A stretch of DNA of 64,000 nucleotides from NCEH01 sp043195135 (GCF_043195135.1 NZ_JBAFWP010000019.1), one strand, 5' to 3'; counted from the first letter of the stretch, positions 8,490 through 17,544 are shown. The notes: generated by a model from the letters alone, not told the origin. A program made the numbers and translations.

Positions 8490-9362
8490 TCAGTTGGCGG
8501 CATCCGCAAGCACGAGCGTACCGGCGACCGGGACCTGCGCCGTGCGGACATCCGAGGGCGCGGCCGAAAACTTCTGCTTGGCCTGGGCGATCCAGGCATC
8601 GAATTCAGCCTGGCTCACCACCCGCACCGCGATCGGCATGAAGGCATGGTCGCGGCCGCACAGCTCCGAGCACTGGCCGTAATAAATGCCTTCCTTGGTG
8701 GCCTTGAACCAGGATTCATTCAGGCGGCCCGGCAGCGCGTCGATCTTGACGCCAAAGGAGGGCACCGCGAAGGAATGGATCACATCGGCGGCGGTGACCT
8801 GGATGCGCACGGTCTTGTTCACCGGCACGATCACTTCATTGTCCACCGCAAGCAGGCGCGGCTGGCCGGGCTTCAGGTCCTTTTCCGCGACCATCAGCGA
8901 ATCAAAGCCGAAACCGCCGTTGTCGGGATATTCATAGGACCAGTACCACTGATGGCCCGTGACCTTCACGGTCATGTCCGCCGGCGGAATGTTCAGCTCC
9001 AGATGGAGCAGGCGGAACGAGGGGATCGCGATCGCGACCAGGATCATCACCGGAGCGACGGTCCAGATGACCTCGATCAGCGTGTTGTGGGAGGTCTTCG
9101 AGGGCACCGGATTGGCCCGCTCGTTGAAGCGGACCATCACGATCGCCAGCAGCACCATCACGAACAGCACGATGGCGACGATGATGGCGAGCACGAAATT
9201 GTTGAAGGAGTGGATGCTGGCCATCACCGGCGTCGCAGCATCCTGAAGGCCGATCTGCCAATCCGACGGCTGGCCCATACCGGCCCACGCAGCCGAGCTC
9301 AGCGAAATCGCGGCGACCAGCGCGGCCACGGCGAGAGCACCGGTGCGAATGAACGAAATCAT
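8490..9362 (-). CDS. ctaC: Cytochrome c oxidase subunit II (CuA subunit)
   Basis: The 290-residue subunit that takes electrons from cytochrome c into the CuA site. It has a signal peptide (about 1-27, ending AWAG), two membrane helices (about 56-77 and 98-116) and a periplasmic cupredoxin domain. CuA ligands are all present: His196, Cys231, Glu233, Cys235, His239 and Met242 in CSELCGRDHAFM, and the aromatic patch GHQWYWSYEYP guides electron entry. It is the first gene of the oxidase cluster. An FNR/FixK-like site lies about 100 bases upstream of its start. Confidence 0.98.
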   Translation of the reverse strand: MISFIRTGALAVAALVAAISLSSAAWAGMGQPSDWQIGLQDAATPVMASIHSFNNFVLAIIVAIVLFVMVLLAIVMVRFNERANPVPSKTSHNTLIEVIWTVAPVMILVAIAIPSFRLLHLELNIPPADMTVKVTGHQWYWSYEYPDNGGFGFDSLMVAEKDLKPGQPRLLAVDNEVIVPVNKTVRIQVTAADVIHSFAVPSFGVKIDALPGRLNESWFKATKEGIYYGQCSELCGRDHAFMPIAVRVVSQAEFDAWIAQAKQKFSAAPSDVRTAQVPVAGTLVLADAAN

Positions 9363-9872
9363 GGTAATCTGCTCTCCCTGCGCGGCGCCGTCGCTACCGC
9401 AAGCGCAGCGGTGATCGGTAGTTGGCGGACGCCGTAAGCACGCTCGATTGGCCGGCGCATTCTTGACTTAAATCAAACACAAATCACTGCCTCCCGCAAT
9501 TGCGGCGCACAGGCGCACGATGCGACACAAGGTCGGACTCCCCCTTCCATCGACGTGCCGGCAAAAAGAATCCCGCCTGCGGATCGCCCCCCGTCCGCAG
9601 CGCGGACACCGGCGATCCGCGGCCGGCACAGGGGCCGGCGGAGGCCGCCCCGGCCCTTCTCCATCAATTCTCCGTTTTATTCCGCAAAGCGCCGCCGCAT
9701 TCTTGACATGGACGGTCAGCCTTTTAAGCCAAAACGCACGGGCGCCACGCTACGCCCGCAGTGACAGTCGCGGCCCGTTTTGGATTGCCGCCAGTTTTCG
9801 GAGCCGGTGCCCATGGAGTTCATGTTGTCGCGGGGCCTCGCCCGCACGGATCGGCGCCCTGAGGGCGCTCGC
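9363..9872. other. Intergenic region between ctaC and the IalB-like gene
   Basis: 510 bases without a supportable gene. It holds the FNR/FixK-like box at 9463-9476 and, near 9703-9708, a TTGACA that could be a -35 element for the IalB-like gene, although no good -10 follows. The sequence ATTCTTGAC occurs twice, before the FNR-like box and before that TTGACA. Short open frames here have no ribosome site or protein-like character. Confidence 0.5.
9463..9476. promoter_or_regulatory. FNR/FixK-type box upstream of ctaC
   Basis: TTGACTTAAATCAA differs by one base from the FNR/FixK consensus TTGAT-N4-ATCAA. It is centred about 107 bases before the ctaC start codon, in the 510-base gap between ctaC and the divergent IalB-like gene. 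The site suggests oxygen-responsive control of the aa3 oxidase; it could instead act on the IalB-like gene, which is much farther away (about 400 bases). Confidence 0.6.
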
Positions 9873-10391
9873 ATGGTGCTGCCTGGCAAGGTGTTCTGCG
9901 CCCTCATGGTCGCGGCATTCGGCTTCTGCGCCCTGCTCGGCCTCGCGCAGCCGGCGGCGGCGCAGGGAGTCGTGAAGCAGGTGTATGGCGACTGGCAGAT
10001 TCGCTGCGATACTCCTCCGGGCGCGCAAACCGAGCAGTGCGTGCTGCTCCAGAGCGTGCAGGCGGACGACCGGCCCAACGTGGGCCTGACCGTCATCATC
10101 CTGAAGACCGCCGACCAGAAGAGCCGGCTCCTGCGCGTGCTGGCGCCGCTCGGCGTGCTGATTCCCTCCGGCCTGGGGCTCAAGATCGACGATACCGATG
10201 TGGGCCGCGCGGGCTTCGTGCGCTGCCTGCCCAATGGCTGCGTCGCCGAAGTGGTCATGGATGATGCCCTGGTCGGCAAGCTGCGGCAGGGCAAGCAGGC
10301 GACCTTCATCATTTTCCAGACGCCGGAGGAAGGCATCGGCATCCCGCTCGGCCTCAACGGCTTCGGTCCCGGATTCGACGCTCTCAAATAG
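9873..10391 (+). CDS. Invasion-associated locus B (IalB) family secreted protein
   Basis: 172 residues with a clear signal peptide (about 1-28, ending PAAAQG) and an IalB domain. Typical features are VYGDWQIRCDT after the leader, the Cys pairs at QIRCDT / EQCVLLQ and RCLPNGCVAEV, and a basic residue-rich C-terminal half. The family is named from a Bartonella invasion factor but is widespread in free-living Hyphomicrobiales, where its job is unclear. The start at 9873 is favoured over in-frame ATGs at 9780 and 9813 because it places the signal peptide at the N-terminus and has GAGGG about eight bases upstream. Confidence 0.88.
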   Translation: MVLPGKVFCALMVAAFGFCALLGLAQPAAAQGVVKQVYGDWQIRCDTPPGAQTEQCVLLQSVQADDRPNVGLTVIILKTADQKSRLLRVLAPLGVLIPSGLGLKIDDTDVGRAGFVRCLPNGCVAEVVMDDALVGKLRQGKQATFIIFQTPEEGIGIPLGLNGFGPGFDALK

Positions 10392-10559
10392 GCCGTTGCC
10401 GTTACGCCACACGCCGCCGCAAGCACCCGTTTACGATCACAATTCTCTTTGTGGGGGACGCCGTCCCGCCTTTAATGACAGATGGTTCGGACGGCATGGT
10501 TTGGCCATTGTTGCTCTGCACAAGAGCGGCCGGCGCAAGCTTGGCAGAAGGCATGGCGG

Positions 10560-12395
10560 ATGCACGGAGACGACCACACCCTGTTCATCAGCGCCCTCGC
10601 CTTCCTGGTGGCGGCCGTGGTGGCCGTGCCGGTGGCGCGGCGGCTGGGTCTCTCGCCCGTGGTCGGTTATCTGGCGGCCGGCATCGCCATCGGCCCGGCG
10701 GGCTTCAATGTGGCCGATCCGACCACGGTGATCGCCGTCGCCGAACTGGGCGTGGTGCTGCTTCTGTTCCTCATCGGGCTTGAGCTTCAGCCCTCGCGCC
10801 TGCTGTCCATGGGGCGCTATATTTTCGGCCTCGGCACCGCGCAATTGCTGATTACCGGCATGGTCATCGCGCTTGTGGCCTGGCTGCTCGGATTCGGCAT
10901 CGCCGGCGCCATCATCACGGGCATGGCGCTGGCCATGTCGGCGACCTCGATCGCCTTGCAATTGCTGGGCGAGCACAATGATCTGTCCTCCGGCTACGGC
11001 CAGCGCGCCTTCTCGATCCTGCTGTTCCAGGATATCGCGATCGTGCCGCTGCTCGCCCTCGTGCCGCTGCTGGCGCCGGGCGAGACCAATCTCGGCACGG
11101 ATGCGACCGCGACCTTGCTGAAGGCGGCGGCGGCGCTGGCGGCGGTGAGCGTGATCGTGGTCTCGGGCCGGTTCCTGCTCAATCCCCTGTTCCGCTTGCT
11201 GGCCCGGTCCGGCGCGCGGGAAGCGATGACGGCGGCGGCGCTGCTGGTGGTGCTCGGCGCGGCAGGGCTGATGGCGACCGTGGGGCTCTCCATGGCCCTC
11301 GGCGCGTTCCTGGCCGGGCTGCTGCTGTCGGAAAGCACCTTCCGCCACGAGCTGGAAGCCAATATCGACGCCTTCCGCGGCCTGCTGCTGGCGGTGTTCT
11401 TCATGGGCGTCGGCATGTCCCTGGACCTCAAGGTCCTGCTGCCGCATATCCTGCCCGTGGTGCTTGCCGCCCTGATGATCACGGCGATCAAGTTCCTGGT
11501 CGTGTTCCTGCTCTATCGCACCGACCACCGCACCGACGCCGACGCGCTGCGGGCCGGAGCGGTCCTGATGCCGGCGGGCGAATTCGCCTTCGTGCTGTTC
11601 CCGCTCGCCCTCGCGAACGGCATTCTCAATCGCGAACAGGCGGAGCTTCTCACCGCCACCGCCGCGCTGACCATGATGATCGGGCCGCTGGTGTTCGCCG
11701 GCATCGGCCGCCTGCTGCCGCGGCTTCGCCATGCCGAGCCGGAGCCGGAGCCGGACGATTTTACCGACGCCAACGGGCGCGTGCTCGTGATCGGCTTCGG
11801 CCGCTTCGGCCAGATCGTCTCGCAATGCCTTCTGGCGGAAGGCGTGGGCGTGACCATCATCGACAATGACGTGGAGATGATCCAGAGCGCGGGGCGCTTC
11901 GGCGTCCATATCTATTACGGCGACGGCACGCGCCTCGACGTCTTGCGCGCCGCCGGCGCCGACCAGGCGGAGGTCATCGCCGTGTGCGTGGACGATCGCG
12001 AGGCCGCCGACCGCATCGTCGATATCGCGCAGGCGAACATGCCCAATGCCCGGCTGCATGTGCGTGCGTTCGACCGCGTCCACGCCATGGCGCTGCTGCG
12101 CAAATCGGTGGATTACGAAATGCGCGAGACGCTCGAATCGGCGTTTGCGTTCGGGGGGCGGACACTGGAGGCGCTGGGCGTTGACCAAGAGGCGGTCGCC
12201 GCGCTGGTCGCCGATGTGCGTGCCCGCGACCGCAAGCGGCTTGAGCTCCAGGTCCAGGAAGGCCTCTACGCCGGCATCGAGCTGACCGGCCAGAAGGTGG
12301 AGCCCGAGCCCCTCACCGATCCCAACAAGCCCGCCAAGCCGCTCAATCCCGAGGCCCAGGACGTGCTCGCCCACGAGACCGAATTCTCCGGCTGA
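10560..12395 (+). CDS. CPA2-family K+(Na+)/H+ antiporter with RCK (TrkA-N) domain
   Basis: A 611-residue KefB/KefC-like exporter. The first about 375 residues form the 12-13 helix Na+/H+ exchanger domain, with VVGYLAAGIAIGP, FLIGLELQPSRL and LGAFLAGLLLSES as landmarks. A cytoplasmic Rossmann fold begins near residue 410 with VLVIGFGRFGQIV, an NAD-binding RCK_N domain, including the GDGTRLDVLRAAGA stretch. A short disordered tail rich in Pro and Lys follows. Such proteins release K+ in response to glutathione adducts or acidification; glutathione gating is plausible here but unproven. The start at 10560 removes a 26-residue leader that lacks similarity. Confidence 0.93.
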   Translation: MHGDDHTLFISALAFLVAAVVAVPVARRLGLSPVVGYLAAGIAIGPAGFNVADPTTVIAVAELGVVLLLFLIGLELQPSRLLSMGRYIFGLGTAQLLITGMVIALVAWLLGFGIAGAIITGMALAMSATSIALQLLGEHNDLSSGYGQRAFSILLFQDIAIVPLLALVPLLAPGETNLGTDATATLLKAAAALAAVSVIVVSGRFLLNPLFRLLARSGAREAMTAAALLVVLGAAGLMATVGLSMALGAFLAGLLLSESTFRHELEANIDAFRGLLLAVFFMGVGMSLDLKVLLPHILPVVLAALMITAIKFLVVFLLYRTDHRTDADALRAGAVLMPAGEFAFVLFPLALANGILNREQAELLTATAALTMMIGPLVFAGIGRLLPRLRHAEPEPEPDDFTDANGRVLVIGFGRFGQIVSQCLLAEGVGVTIIDNDVEMIQSAGRFGVHIYYGDGTRLDVLRAAGADQAEVIAVCVDDREAADRIVDIAQANMPNARLHVRAFDRVHAMALLRKSVDYEMRETLESAFAFGGRTLEALGVDQEAVAALVADVRARDRKRLELQVQEGLYAGIELTGQKVEPEPLTDPNKPAKPLNPEAQDVLAHETEFSG

Positions 12396-12424
12396 CGGCG
12401 GCGCACGGCGACGTCGACGCGCTG

Positions 12425-12470
12425 TCTTCGCGTCGCGCACCGGTTTCCCCTTCGCTCGAAAACGCTCTAG
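12425..12470. repeat. Short Hyphomicrobiales intergenic repeat, copy 1
   Basis: The stretch shares with 53844-53902 the order TCTTC, a CG-rich middle with ACCGG, then GCTCGAAAA and GCTCT. This matches a family of short palindromic repeats that I recall from many Hyphomicrobiales genomes, typically ending in TCTAGAGC. It lies just downstream of the antiporter gene. Confidence 0.6.
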
Positions 12471-12556
12471 AACGGGCGGCCCGCCGTTCTCTGCCTGGCG
12501 CGATCCACCCGCCGGCAGGTCTCCCCGACACAGCCCACACGAGCCTCACGGACCGC

Positions 12557-13984
12557 ATGAGCGCAGCGCCCGCGAAATTCCTTCAGGGTTCCATCATGCG
12601 CCACGTGGCGGTGATGGCCGCCACGGGGTCGATCGGCCTCGTCGCCGTGTTCCTCGTGGATCTGCTGAACCTGTTCTACATCTCGCTGCTCGGCGAGGCG
12701 GAACTGGCCGCCGCCATCGGCTATGCCGGGACGATGCTGTTCTTCACCACCTCGGTGGCGCTCGGCATCATGATTGCGGGCTCGGCCGTGGTGTCGCGCG
12801 CGCTCGGTGCGGGCAACCGGGAGGACGCCCGCGCGCTCGCCACCATCGCGACCCTCTACATGGTGCTGGTGTGCGTCGGTCTCACCGCCGTCTCGCTGCC
12901 GCTCATCCGGCCGCTGCTGTCGCTGCTCGGCGCCCATGGCCGCACGCTGGACATCGCCGACCGCTTTCTCGTGGTGGTCACGCTCTCGACGCCGCTGCTG
13001 GGCATCGGCATGGTCGCCTCCGGCCTGCTGCGCGCAACCGGCGATGCGGGCCGGGCCATGTGGGTGACGCTCGGCGGCGGGTTGCTGACCGCGGTGCTGG
13101 ACCCGATTCTCATCCTCGCCCTGGGCCTGGGCGTGGATGGCGCCGCCATCGTTTCCGTCGCGTCGCGCCTGTTCATGGCCGCCTACGGATTGCACGCGTG
13201 CCACAGACGGCACAATCTGTTTCGCCGGCCCACGCTCGCCATGTGGCATCGCCACGCCGGGCCGATCTCGGCGATCGCCATTCCCGCCATCCTCACGAAT
13301 GTCGCGACCCCGGTGGGCAATGCCTATGTCACCGCCAAGCTCGCCCCGTTCGGCGACGGCGCGGTGGCGGCTTTCGCGGTCATCGGCCGGGTGATTCCGG
13401 TGGCTTTCGGCCCGCTGTTCGCGCTGACCGGAGCGGTCGGCCCCATCTTCGGGCAGAATTTCGGCGCCGGCCTGTTCGACCGCCTGCGCACCACGCTCAA
13501 GGACAGCCTGATCCTGACGCTGCTCTATGTGTGCGCCGTGTGGGTGCTGTTGGCCCTGCTGCGCAATACTATCGCCTCGGTGTTCGGCCTCACCCCCGAG
13601 GGCCAGCAGATCGTCGCTTTCTTCTGCCTCGTGACCGCCGGCAGCTTCATCTTCCTCGGCGGATTGTTCGTGGCGAACGCGGCCTTCAACAATCTCGGCG
13701 CCCCGCTGCTCTCCACCTTCTTCAACTGGGGGCGCGCCACTGTAGGCACGATTCCGCTGGTCTGGATCGGCAGCGACTTGATGGGCGCGAACGGGGTGAT
13801 TCTCGGACAGGCGCTCGGCGCTGTCGCGTTCGGCATCGCCGCCATGATTTTCGCCTTCCGCGTGATCGAAAGGATCGCCGCCGCGCCCCCGCCGGTGAGC
13901 GATCGCGGGCCCGCGCCGCATCTTTCCACCGTGGAATTGCCGCCGCTCTCTTCGCCGCAGGATGCAACCGCCATCGAGCCGTGA
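12557..13984 (+). CDS. MATE family efflux transporter
   Basis: 475 residues with about 12 membrane helices in two MatE repeats, a sodium- or proton-coupled exporter family handling drugs and metabolites. Landmarks are MRHVAVMAATGSIGLVAVFL, ALGAGNREDARAL, GDAGRAMWVTLGGG and, in the second half, FGPLFALTGAVGPIFGQNFGAG. The C-terminal about 25 residues are hydrophilic. The start at 12557 is taken because transmembrane segment 1 follows at the normal distance. Substrate unknown. Confidence 0.93.
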   Translation: MSAAPAKFLQGSIMRHVAVMAATGSIGLVAVFLVDLLNLFYISLLGEAELAAAIGYAGTMLFFTTSVALGIMIAGSAVVSRALGAGNREDARALATIATLYMVLVCVGLTAVSLPLIRPLLSLLGAHGRTLDIADRFLVVVTLSTPLLGIGMVASGLLRATGDAGRAMWVTLGGGLLTAVLDPILILALGLGVDGAAIVSVASRLFMAAYGLHACHRRHNLFRRPTLAMWHRHAGPISAIAIPAILTNVATPVGNAYVTAKLAPFGDGAVAAFAVIGRVIPVAFGPLFALTGAVGPIFGQNFGAGLFDRLRTTLKDSLILTLLYVCAVWVLLALLRNTIASVFGLTPEGQQIVAFFCLVTAGSFIFLGGLFVANAAFNNLGAPLLSTFFNWGRATVGTIPLVWIGSDLMGANGVILGQALGAVAFGIAAMIFAFRVIERIAAAPPPVSDRGPAPHLSTVELPPLSSPQDATAIEP

Positions 13985-14031
13985 TTTTGGCGAGACGATG
14001 GCGTAGAGTCGCGAACTCGGGAGGCCGTTCA

Positions 14032-15165
14032 ATGGACCAGTTCGTGCAATTGCTGAGGGCCGCTCAAGGCGGGCAAGGCCTTGAGAATCTCGCTCAGATC
14101 TACGGCCTCACGGCACAACAGGCCCAGAAGGCCGCGGAAGCCGTGATGCCCGCCTTCGCCGCCGGCATCCAGCGCGCCATGCAGTCGCCCGAGGGGCTCG
14201 CCAGCCTCATGGTGCTGATGATGCGCGGTCCCTATGGCGGCTTTTATGATCGCCCGCCCGCAGCGCCCGACCAGTTCACGCAAGCCGGCGCCAATGCGCT
14301 CGACGCGCTGTTCGGCTCGCCGGAAATCAGCGCGGCGGTAGCCAATCACGCCGCCGCCAGCACCGGCCTTGCGACGGCGGTCGTGCGCAAGATCATGCCG
14401 GATTTCGCGACCCTCGTGATGGGCGGCCTCACCAAGTCGCTGGCCGCCTCGGGCGCCATGAACCAGATGCTCGCGGCCATGCTGGCGCGCGCCAACGGTC
14501 TGCCCGTGCCCACCGGGAATCCCTGGGTCGACGGTCTGGCGACCTGGATGAACAGCGCCATGCCGCGCCAGAGCCAGAGCACCGGCAACCCCTGGGTGGA
14601 CGCATTCGCGCAGATGATGCTGCAATCCCCCTGGAGCGGCGGCGACGCAGGCGGGTGGGGCCAGGCTGGCATGGGCGCGTCCTGGCCCGGCGCGGCGCGC
14701 GCCCAGGCCGCGACCTATCGCGGACCGGCGGAGCGGGCCGGCGCGGCAAGCCAGGATGTCTATGGCAATGCCGCCAATGCGTGGCAGGAACTCATCGCCG
14801 CCATGATGGAAACCATGACGGCGGTTTCCGGCGAGGCCGCGGCGCGCCAATCGGCGGCGCGCCAATCCGCTCCGCACCAGGTGGCCGCTGCGGCGAAAAC
14901 GATCGCCTTGCCGCCTCCCCCGCCGCCGCCTGAGCCGCTTGCGGCGCTGGGGCAATGGCCGATGCAGGATTATTTCGCCCAATTGTTCGCCCAGGGCTTC
15001 CCGCCGAATGCCAAGACCAGCGGCCATGATCCGGCGAGCCCGTTCGCCAGCCTCGCCGCCTTCTATCCGTTCCCGGATTTCTGGAGCCAGATGCTCGGCC
15101 GCAGCGCGGCCCACGGGCATGCCTCGCCGACGAAGACCGGGACACGGCCCACCCGCAAGGGCTGA
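14032..15165 (+). CDS. DUF937-like protein with repeated NPWVD motif, unknown function
   Basis: 377 residues. The first about 150 resemble the DUF937/YidB helical family (LENLAQIYGLTAQQAQKAAEAVMPAFAAG), then an acidic-poor low-complexity region. Two near-copies of TGNPWVDxxAxxM stand at residues 161-173 and 184-196. Further on come a tandem ARQSA (271-280), a run of seven prolines (294-300) and two aromatic motifs, MQDYFAQLFAQGFPP (311-325) and FYPFPDFWSQMLG (344-356). No signal peptide or membrane helix is seen. A GGAGG ribosome site precedes the ATG. It stands alone between a MATE exporter and DUF1127. The pattern of short aromatic motifs suggests binding of a partner or a granule surface, which is inference only. 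Confidence 0.85.
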   Translation: MDQFVQLLRAAQGGQGLENLAQIYGLTAQQAQKAAEAVMPAFAAGIQRAMQSPEGLASLMVLMMRGPYGGFYDRPPAAPDQFTQAGANALDALFGSPEISAAVANHAAASTGLATAVVRKIMPDFATLVMGGLTKSLAASGAMNQMLAAMLARANGLPVPTGNPWVDGLATWMNSAMPRQSQSTGNPWVDAFAQMMLQSPWSGGDAGGWGQAGMGASWPGAARAQAATYRGPAERAGAASQDVYGNAANAWQELIAAMMETMTAVSGEAAARQSAARQSAPHQVAAAAKTIALPPPPPPPEPLAALGQWPMQDYFAQLFAQGFPPNAKTSGHDPASPFASLAAFYPFPDFWSQMLGRSAAHGHASPTKTGTRPTRKG

Positions 15166-15177
15166 ACGGGTCGCCGC

Positions 15178-15216
15178 ATAAAAGAAGGCCCGCGCCGGTT
15201 GCGGCCGGCACGGGCC
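15178..15216 (-). terminator. Intrinsic terminator of the DUF1127 gene
   Basis: A 12-bp stem with one mismatch (15187-15198 with 15205-15216) reads on the minus strand into TTCTTTTAT. It lies about 50 bases beyond the DUF1127 stop; the convergent DUF937-like gene may use the same hairpin. Confidence 0.75.
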
Positions 15217-15267
15217 CAGATGGGCGGTCGCGAGGGGCTTTGACCGCCGATCGAAAATCCTGCGTGA

Positions 15268-15567
15268 TCAGCTCGGGCGGCGCGCCTTGGGCCATACTGC
15301 CGCGCGGCGCTCGACCACCCGCCGCACCAGCAAGGTGGAGGGATCGACCCACACCGGCTCGGCCGCCGCGTCGCGCACGTCGCCGCGCGTGAGGCCGATA
15401 TCGCGCAGCATGTGATCGTCGAGCGCTCCGAGGGCGCGAACGACACGACGATGCTCAATGGCGCGAACCATTTTCAGACCCTGGTCGAGCGACTGGATCA
15501 GGAACGCGGCGAGGACCGCCCCGAAGGGCGCGACACCGGTCGTGCGGATTTCGCCATGAATGTTCAT
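15268..15567 (-). CDS. DUF1127 domain-containing small protein
   Basis: 99 residues. The C-terminal half carries the DUF1127 signature, with RRVVRALGALDDHMLRDIGLTRGDVRD (about 44-70), an Arg-rich helix plus Asp-His pair, followed by a C-terminal tail. DUF1127 proteins are small, Arg-rich, often bind RNA and are tied to phosphate and stress physiology in alphaproteobacteria. This one has a longer N-terminus than the usual 45-70 residues. The start at 15567 has an excellent GGAGGTGA five bases upstream; an ATG four codons before it overlaps that site and is rejected. It is divergent from the LysR gene. Confidence 0.88.
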   Translation of the reverse strand: MNIHGEIRTTGVAPFGAVLAAFLIQSLDQGLKMVRAIEHRRVVRALGALDDHMLRDIGLTRGDVRDAAAEPVWVDPSTLLVRRVVERRAAVWPKARRPS

Positions 15568-15733
15568 CGTCACCTCCATTGCCCGACGCCTGCCCTTCTG
15601 CTCCCTGGAGCCGCGGGGGGACCACCCGATCTCACCGCGCCGGGGCCCCTTGCTTGTGCGACGATGCGTAAAATCACGCTAGCGAATGTTTTTCATCTGA
15701 AATATCATTAATGCTGATAGATCGAGATCGCCC

Positions 15734-16615
15734 ATGACCATATTGTTCGACACGGATCAGCTGCGGACCTTCGTCGCCATCGCCGAGACCGGCAGTTTCA
15801 CGCGCGCGGCCGAAGTGGTTCACAAGACCCAGTCGGCGGTGTCCATGCAGATGAAGCGCCTGGAAGAGCGGGTCGGCCGCCCGGTGTTCGCCCGCGACGG
15901 GCGCGCCTCGCGCCTGACGGACGACGGCCAGCGCCTGCTGGACTATGCGCGGCGCATCGTGAAGCTCAATCTGGAAGCGGTCGCGAGCTTCGCCGATGCC
16001 ACCCTGTCCGGCCGCGTCTGCCTGGGCGTGCCGGACGATTACGCGGATCGCTATCTGCCGGAAATCATGGCCCGGTTCTCGCGCACCCACCCCTCGGTGG
16101 AACTTACCGTCATCTGCGAGCCGAGCTGCGAACTGGTGGAGCGCATCAAGGCGGGAACGCTCGACCTCGCCATCATCACCTACACCGAGACCTCGGCGCG
16201 CGATTCGCAGGTGATCCGCCGCGAGCGCCTGCTGTGGGTGGGGTCCGCGCGGCACGCCGCCCATCTCGAAACGCCGGTGCCGCTCGCCCTCGGGCGCCCG
16301 ACCTGCGTGTGGCGGGACGCGGCCGTGACGCGCCTTGCCGGCTGCGGGCGCGCCCATCGCGTGCTCTACACCAGCCCCAATTCCGGCGCCGTCTCCGCCG
16401 CAGTGCTCGCAGGCCTCGCGGTCAGCGTCTTTCCCGAATCGGCGCTGCGGCCGGGCATGCGGGTGCTCGGACCGGCGGACGGCTACCCGCCCCTACCTCC
16501 CTGCGATATCGCTCTGCTGCGCAATCGCCATGAGCCGAACGCGCTCGCCGACGCCCTCGCGCTCCACATCATCCAGGGCCTCGACAATGTCACCGAGGCG
16601 GACGCGGCGGAATAG
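15734..16615 (+). CDS. LysR family transcriptional regulator
   Basis: 293 residues: an N-terminal winged helix (FVAIAETGSFTRAAEVVHKTQSAVSMQMKRLEE, about 13-45) and a PBP-like effector domain. The first 90 residues are typical LysR; the effector is not identifiable. It is divergent from the DUF1127 gene and its stop lies two bases before the convergent EamA exporter stop. LysR regulators often control a divergent neighbour, which makes the DUF1127 gene a candidate target. Confidence 0.95.
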   Translation: MTILFDTDQLRTFVAIAETGSFTRAAEVVHKTQSAVSMQMKRLEERVGRPVFARDGRASRLTDDGQRLLDYARRIVKLNLEAVASFADATLSGRVCLGVPDDYADRYLPEIMARFSRTHPSVELTVICEPSCELVERIKAGTLDLAIITYTETSARDSQVIRRERLLWVGSARHAAHLETPVPLALGRPTCVWRDAAVTRLAGCGRAHRVLYTSPNSGAVSAAVLAGLAVSVFPESALRPGMRVLGPADGYPPLPPCDIALLRNRHEPNALADALALHIIQGLDNVTEADAAE

Positions 16616-16617
16616 GC

Positions 16618-17544
16618 TCAGCGCGCTGCCGCGCGGCCCTTGGTCAGCACCACCACGTTGCCGGCGAGCACCAGGGCGACGCCGAGGCCGGCCTCCAGGG
16701 TCCAGTGATAGCCTTCGAACACGGTGGAGATGAGCAGCGCCACCAGCGGGAAGAGCACCGTGCCGTAGCCCGCGCGACTGGCGCCGATGCGGCGGATCAA
16801 TTGCAGATAGATGGCGAAGCCGAGCAGGGTCGGCCCCAGGATCAGATAGCCGAGCGCGCCGAGATAGCGCGGTGTCCACTCCACCTGGATCTGCGCGCCG
16901 GACACGAGGGTCGCCAGCAGGAACACCAGGCATCCATAGGCCATGCCCCAGGCGGTGGCCGAGAACAGCGGCAGGCCGTGCCGCGAAACCACGCCGGTCA
17001 AAAGGCTGCCGAGCGAAAACAGGATGGTGCCGGCGACGGCGAGCGCGAGCGCCGCCAGCACCGCCCCGTCGAAGCCGGTTTCGACCAGGCTCGGCTCGAA
17101 CACCAGCGCGATCCCGCCGACGCCGAGCAAGGTGCCCACCAGGATGCGCGCGGTGAGGCGGGTGCCGAACATGATCGCCGACAGAACCGGAATGCACACC
17201 GAGGCGAGCGAGAATATCACCGACATGACGCCGGATTTCAGGTGGTATCCGGCATAATAGAACGTCAGGAAGTTCAGCGAGAACAAGCACACGCCGAGCC
17301 CGGCGAACAAGAGGTGATGGCGCGGCCGGAAAGCGAGCCGGCCGCCGGAAATCCCCACCGCCAGAAACATGATCGCCCCGGCGACGAGAAAGCGCAGCAT
17401 GCCCGAAACCTCGGGCGCGACGACGCCCAATTGCAGGCGCAGGGGCAGCCAGCCGGAGCCCCACAGCAGCACGGTCGCAACATAAAGCGTCGCCTCCACG
17501 GGGCCGAACGCTGTCGGGGCGGCGGGAGGCGGGGGCGCGGCCAT
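16618..17544 (-). CDS. EamA/DMT-family exporter
   Basis: 308 residues with ten hydrophobic segments in two EamA repeats, of the drug/metabolite transporter superfamily, which mostly exports amino acids and small metabolites. Landmarks: LLWGSGWLPLRLQLG in helix 1, FYYAGYHLKSGVMSVIFSLASVCIPVLSAI in the first repeat and the second-repeat end LFPLVALLISTVFEGYHWT. The start at 17544 (MAAPPPPAAP) has AGGAAAG just upstream; an extension to 17637 is unlikely because it contains low-complexity sequence. It converges with the LysR gene. Substrate unknown. Confidence 0.93.
   Translation of the reverse strand: MAAPPPPAAPTAFGPVEATLYVATVLLWGSGWLPLRLQLGVVAPEVSGMLRFLVAGAIMFLAVGISGGRLAFRPRHHLLFAGLGVCLFSLNFLTFYYAGYHLKSGVMSVIFSLASVCIPVLSAIMFGTRLTARILVGTLLGVGGIALVFEPSLVETGFDGAVLAALALAVAGTILFSLGSLLTGVVSRHGLPLFSATAWGMAYGCLVFLLATLVSGAQIQVEWTPRYLGALGYLILGPTLLGFAIYLQLIRRIGASRAGYGTVLFPLVALLISTVFEGYHWTLEAGLGVALVLAGNVVVLTKGRAAAR

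Noticed and set aside
6656..8641. Long plus-strand open frame of about 660 codons opposite ctaD
   Set aside because: It mirrors a certain subunit I gene, has no ribosome site and a composition of His/Asp/Arg/Glu typical of antisense frames in GC-rich DNA.
9473..9667. 64-codon minus-strand frame between ctaC and the IalB-like gene
   Set aside because: No ribosome site, overlaps the FNR-like box, no protein-like pattern.
10437..12440. Minus-strand open frame of 667 codons opposite the antiporter
   Set aside because: Low-complexity antisense translation, no start site or known domain.
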